Shown in pieces: positions 44,020 through 44,109 of a stretch of 44,109 nt of DNA. The notes under the pieces are model-generated. The model did no database searches. It was not told where the DNA came from and saw only the letters and a program-made list of their open reading frames with translations. Every line of letters starts with the position of its first letter. Position 1 is the stretch's first letter. Origin of the DNA: Planctomycetota bacterium (GTDB lineage: Bacteria; Planctomycetota; Phycisphaerae; Phycisphaerales; UBA1924); NCBI GenBank assembly GCA_963204725.1, contig CAUJHH010000075.1, positions 1 to 44,109 of the forward strand, in the 5' to 3' direction. The position numbers and the translations under genes are program-made.

Positions 44020-44109
44020 ATGGTCGCCGCGTCCGCGACAACTCCGGATCTCCGCACACCTGCCTGTGCCACGGGCTCCTCGTCAGCCGGTGCTCCGTCC
44101 TCCCCGCTG
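44020..44109 (+). CDS. Start of a gene leaving the window
   Basis: 30 codons open to the right edge from ATG 44020 (MVAASATTPDLRTPACATGS...). Sequence is low-complexity Ala/Ser/Thr/Pro and shows no fold. Two palindromic operators and a promoter-like pair lie upstream, so it may encode an autoregulated transcription factor or the efflux protein it controls. Low confidence. Confidence 0.35.
   Translation, partial: MVAASATTPDLRTPACATGSSSAGAPSSPL

Overview
The window is high-GC, densely packed bacterial chromosome. It most resembles a Planctomycetota genome of the Phycisphaerae type. The grounds are a secreted LVIVD-type protein ending in two planctomycete-style dockerin-like repeats, an LptD-like giant outer-membrane protein, a FloA/NfeD cluster, a DUF3553 protein, an ECF-like sigma factor of planctomycete appearance and weak use of Shine-Dalgarno sites. 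This taxonomic guess is inference from protein character, not a database match.

Positions 1 to about 5480 look like an accessory (defence-type) island ending at the 3' end of a tRNA-Ser(GCU) gene. Its core is a minus-strand, translationally coupled operon: a tandem ubiquitin-like protein ending in a native glycine, an E2-like conjugating protein, a JAB/JAMM isopeptidase and an E1-like ThiF protein that runs off the left edge. This is the gene set and gene order of Bil (bacterial ISG15-like) antiphage operons. Divergent from it is an HTH plus ImmA/IrrE metallopeptidase gene with a PIN-domain gene. Facing these is a zinc-ribbon plus HEPN (RX4H) protein. The shared upstream region holds a perfect 8-bp inverted repeat overlapping a candidate promoter. 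Next to the tRNA are a 42-bp direct repeat (37/42 identical) and a short tRNA/tmRNA-3'-end-like relic, which I read as integration scars.

From 5480 onward the content is mainly housekeeping. 5.6-6.8 kb holds two small conserved-type genes. 7.0-7.9 kb is rpoZ-coaC. 7.9-11.4 kb is a minus-strand NfeD(long)-NfeD(short)-FloA membrane cluster. 11.4-12.0 kb is a Nudix hydrolase. 12.2-17.4 kb is a tightly overlapping murC-murB-ddl-ftsQ-membrane protein operon for peptidoglycan and division. 17.5 kb is greA. 18.0-20.2 kb is a GH31 glucosidase. 20.3-24.6 kb holds envelope or secreted proteins. 24.7-25.9 kb is an ECF-like sigma factor with an overlapping unknown partner. 26.0-28.1 kb is an S46 dipeptidyl-peptidase. 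28.2-34.7 kb carries a GH63-like glucosidase, a TPR-sulfotransferase and a GH133 glycogen debranching enzyme.

34.8-35.7 kb is a small RHH antitoxin/Doc-type toxin pair whose toxin reading frame is broken by one apparent missing base. 35.7-36.8 kb is thiS-thiG (thiazole synthesis). 37.0 kb is a lipoprotein-like gene. 37.9-41.3 kb is an LptD-like protein, divergent from gmhA (41.6-42.1 kb), together pointing to LPS. 42.3-43.7 kb is a homogentisate dioxygenase-family gene. The right end holds two TGACA-N6-TGTCA operators before a gene that starts at 44020 and leaves the window.
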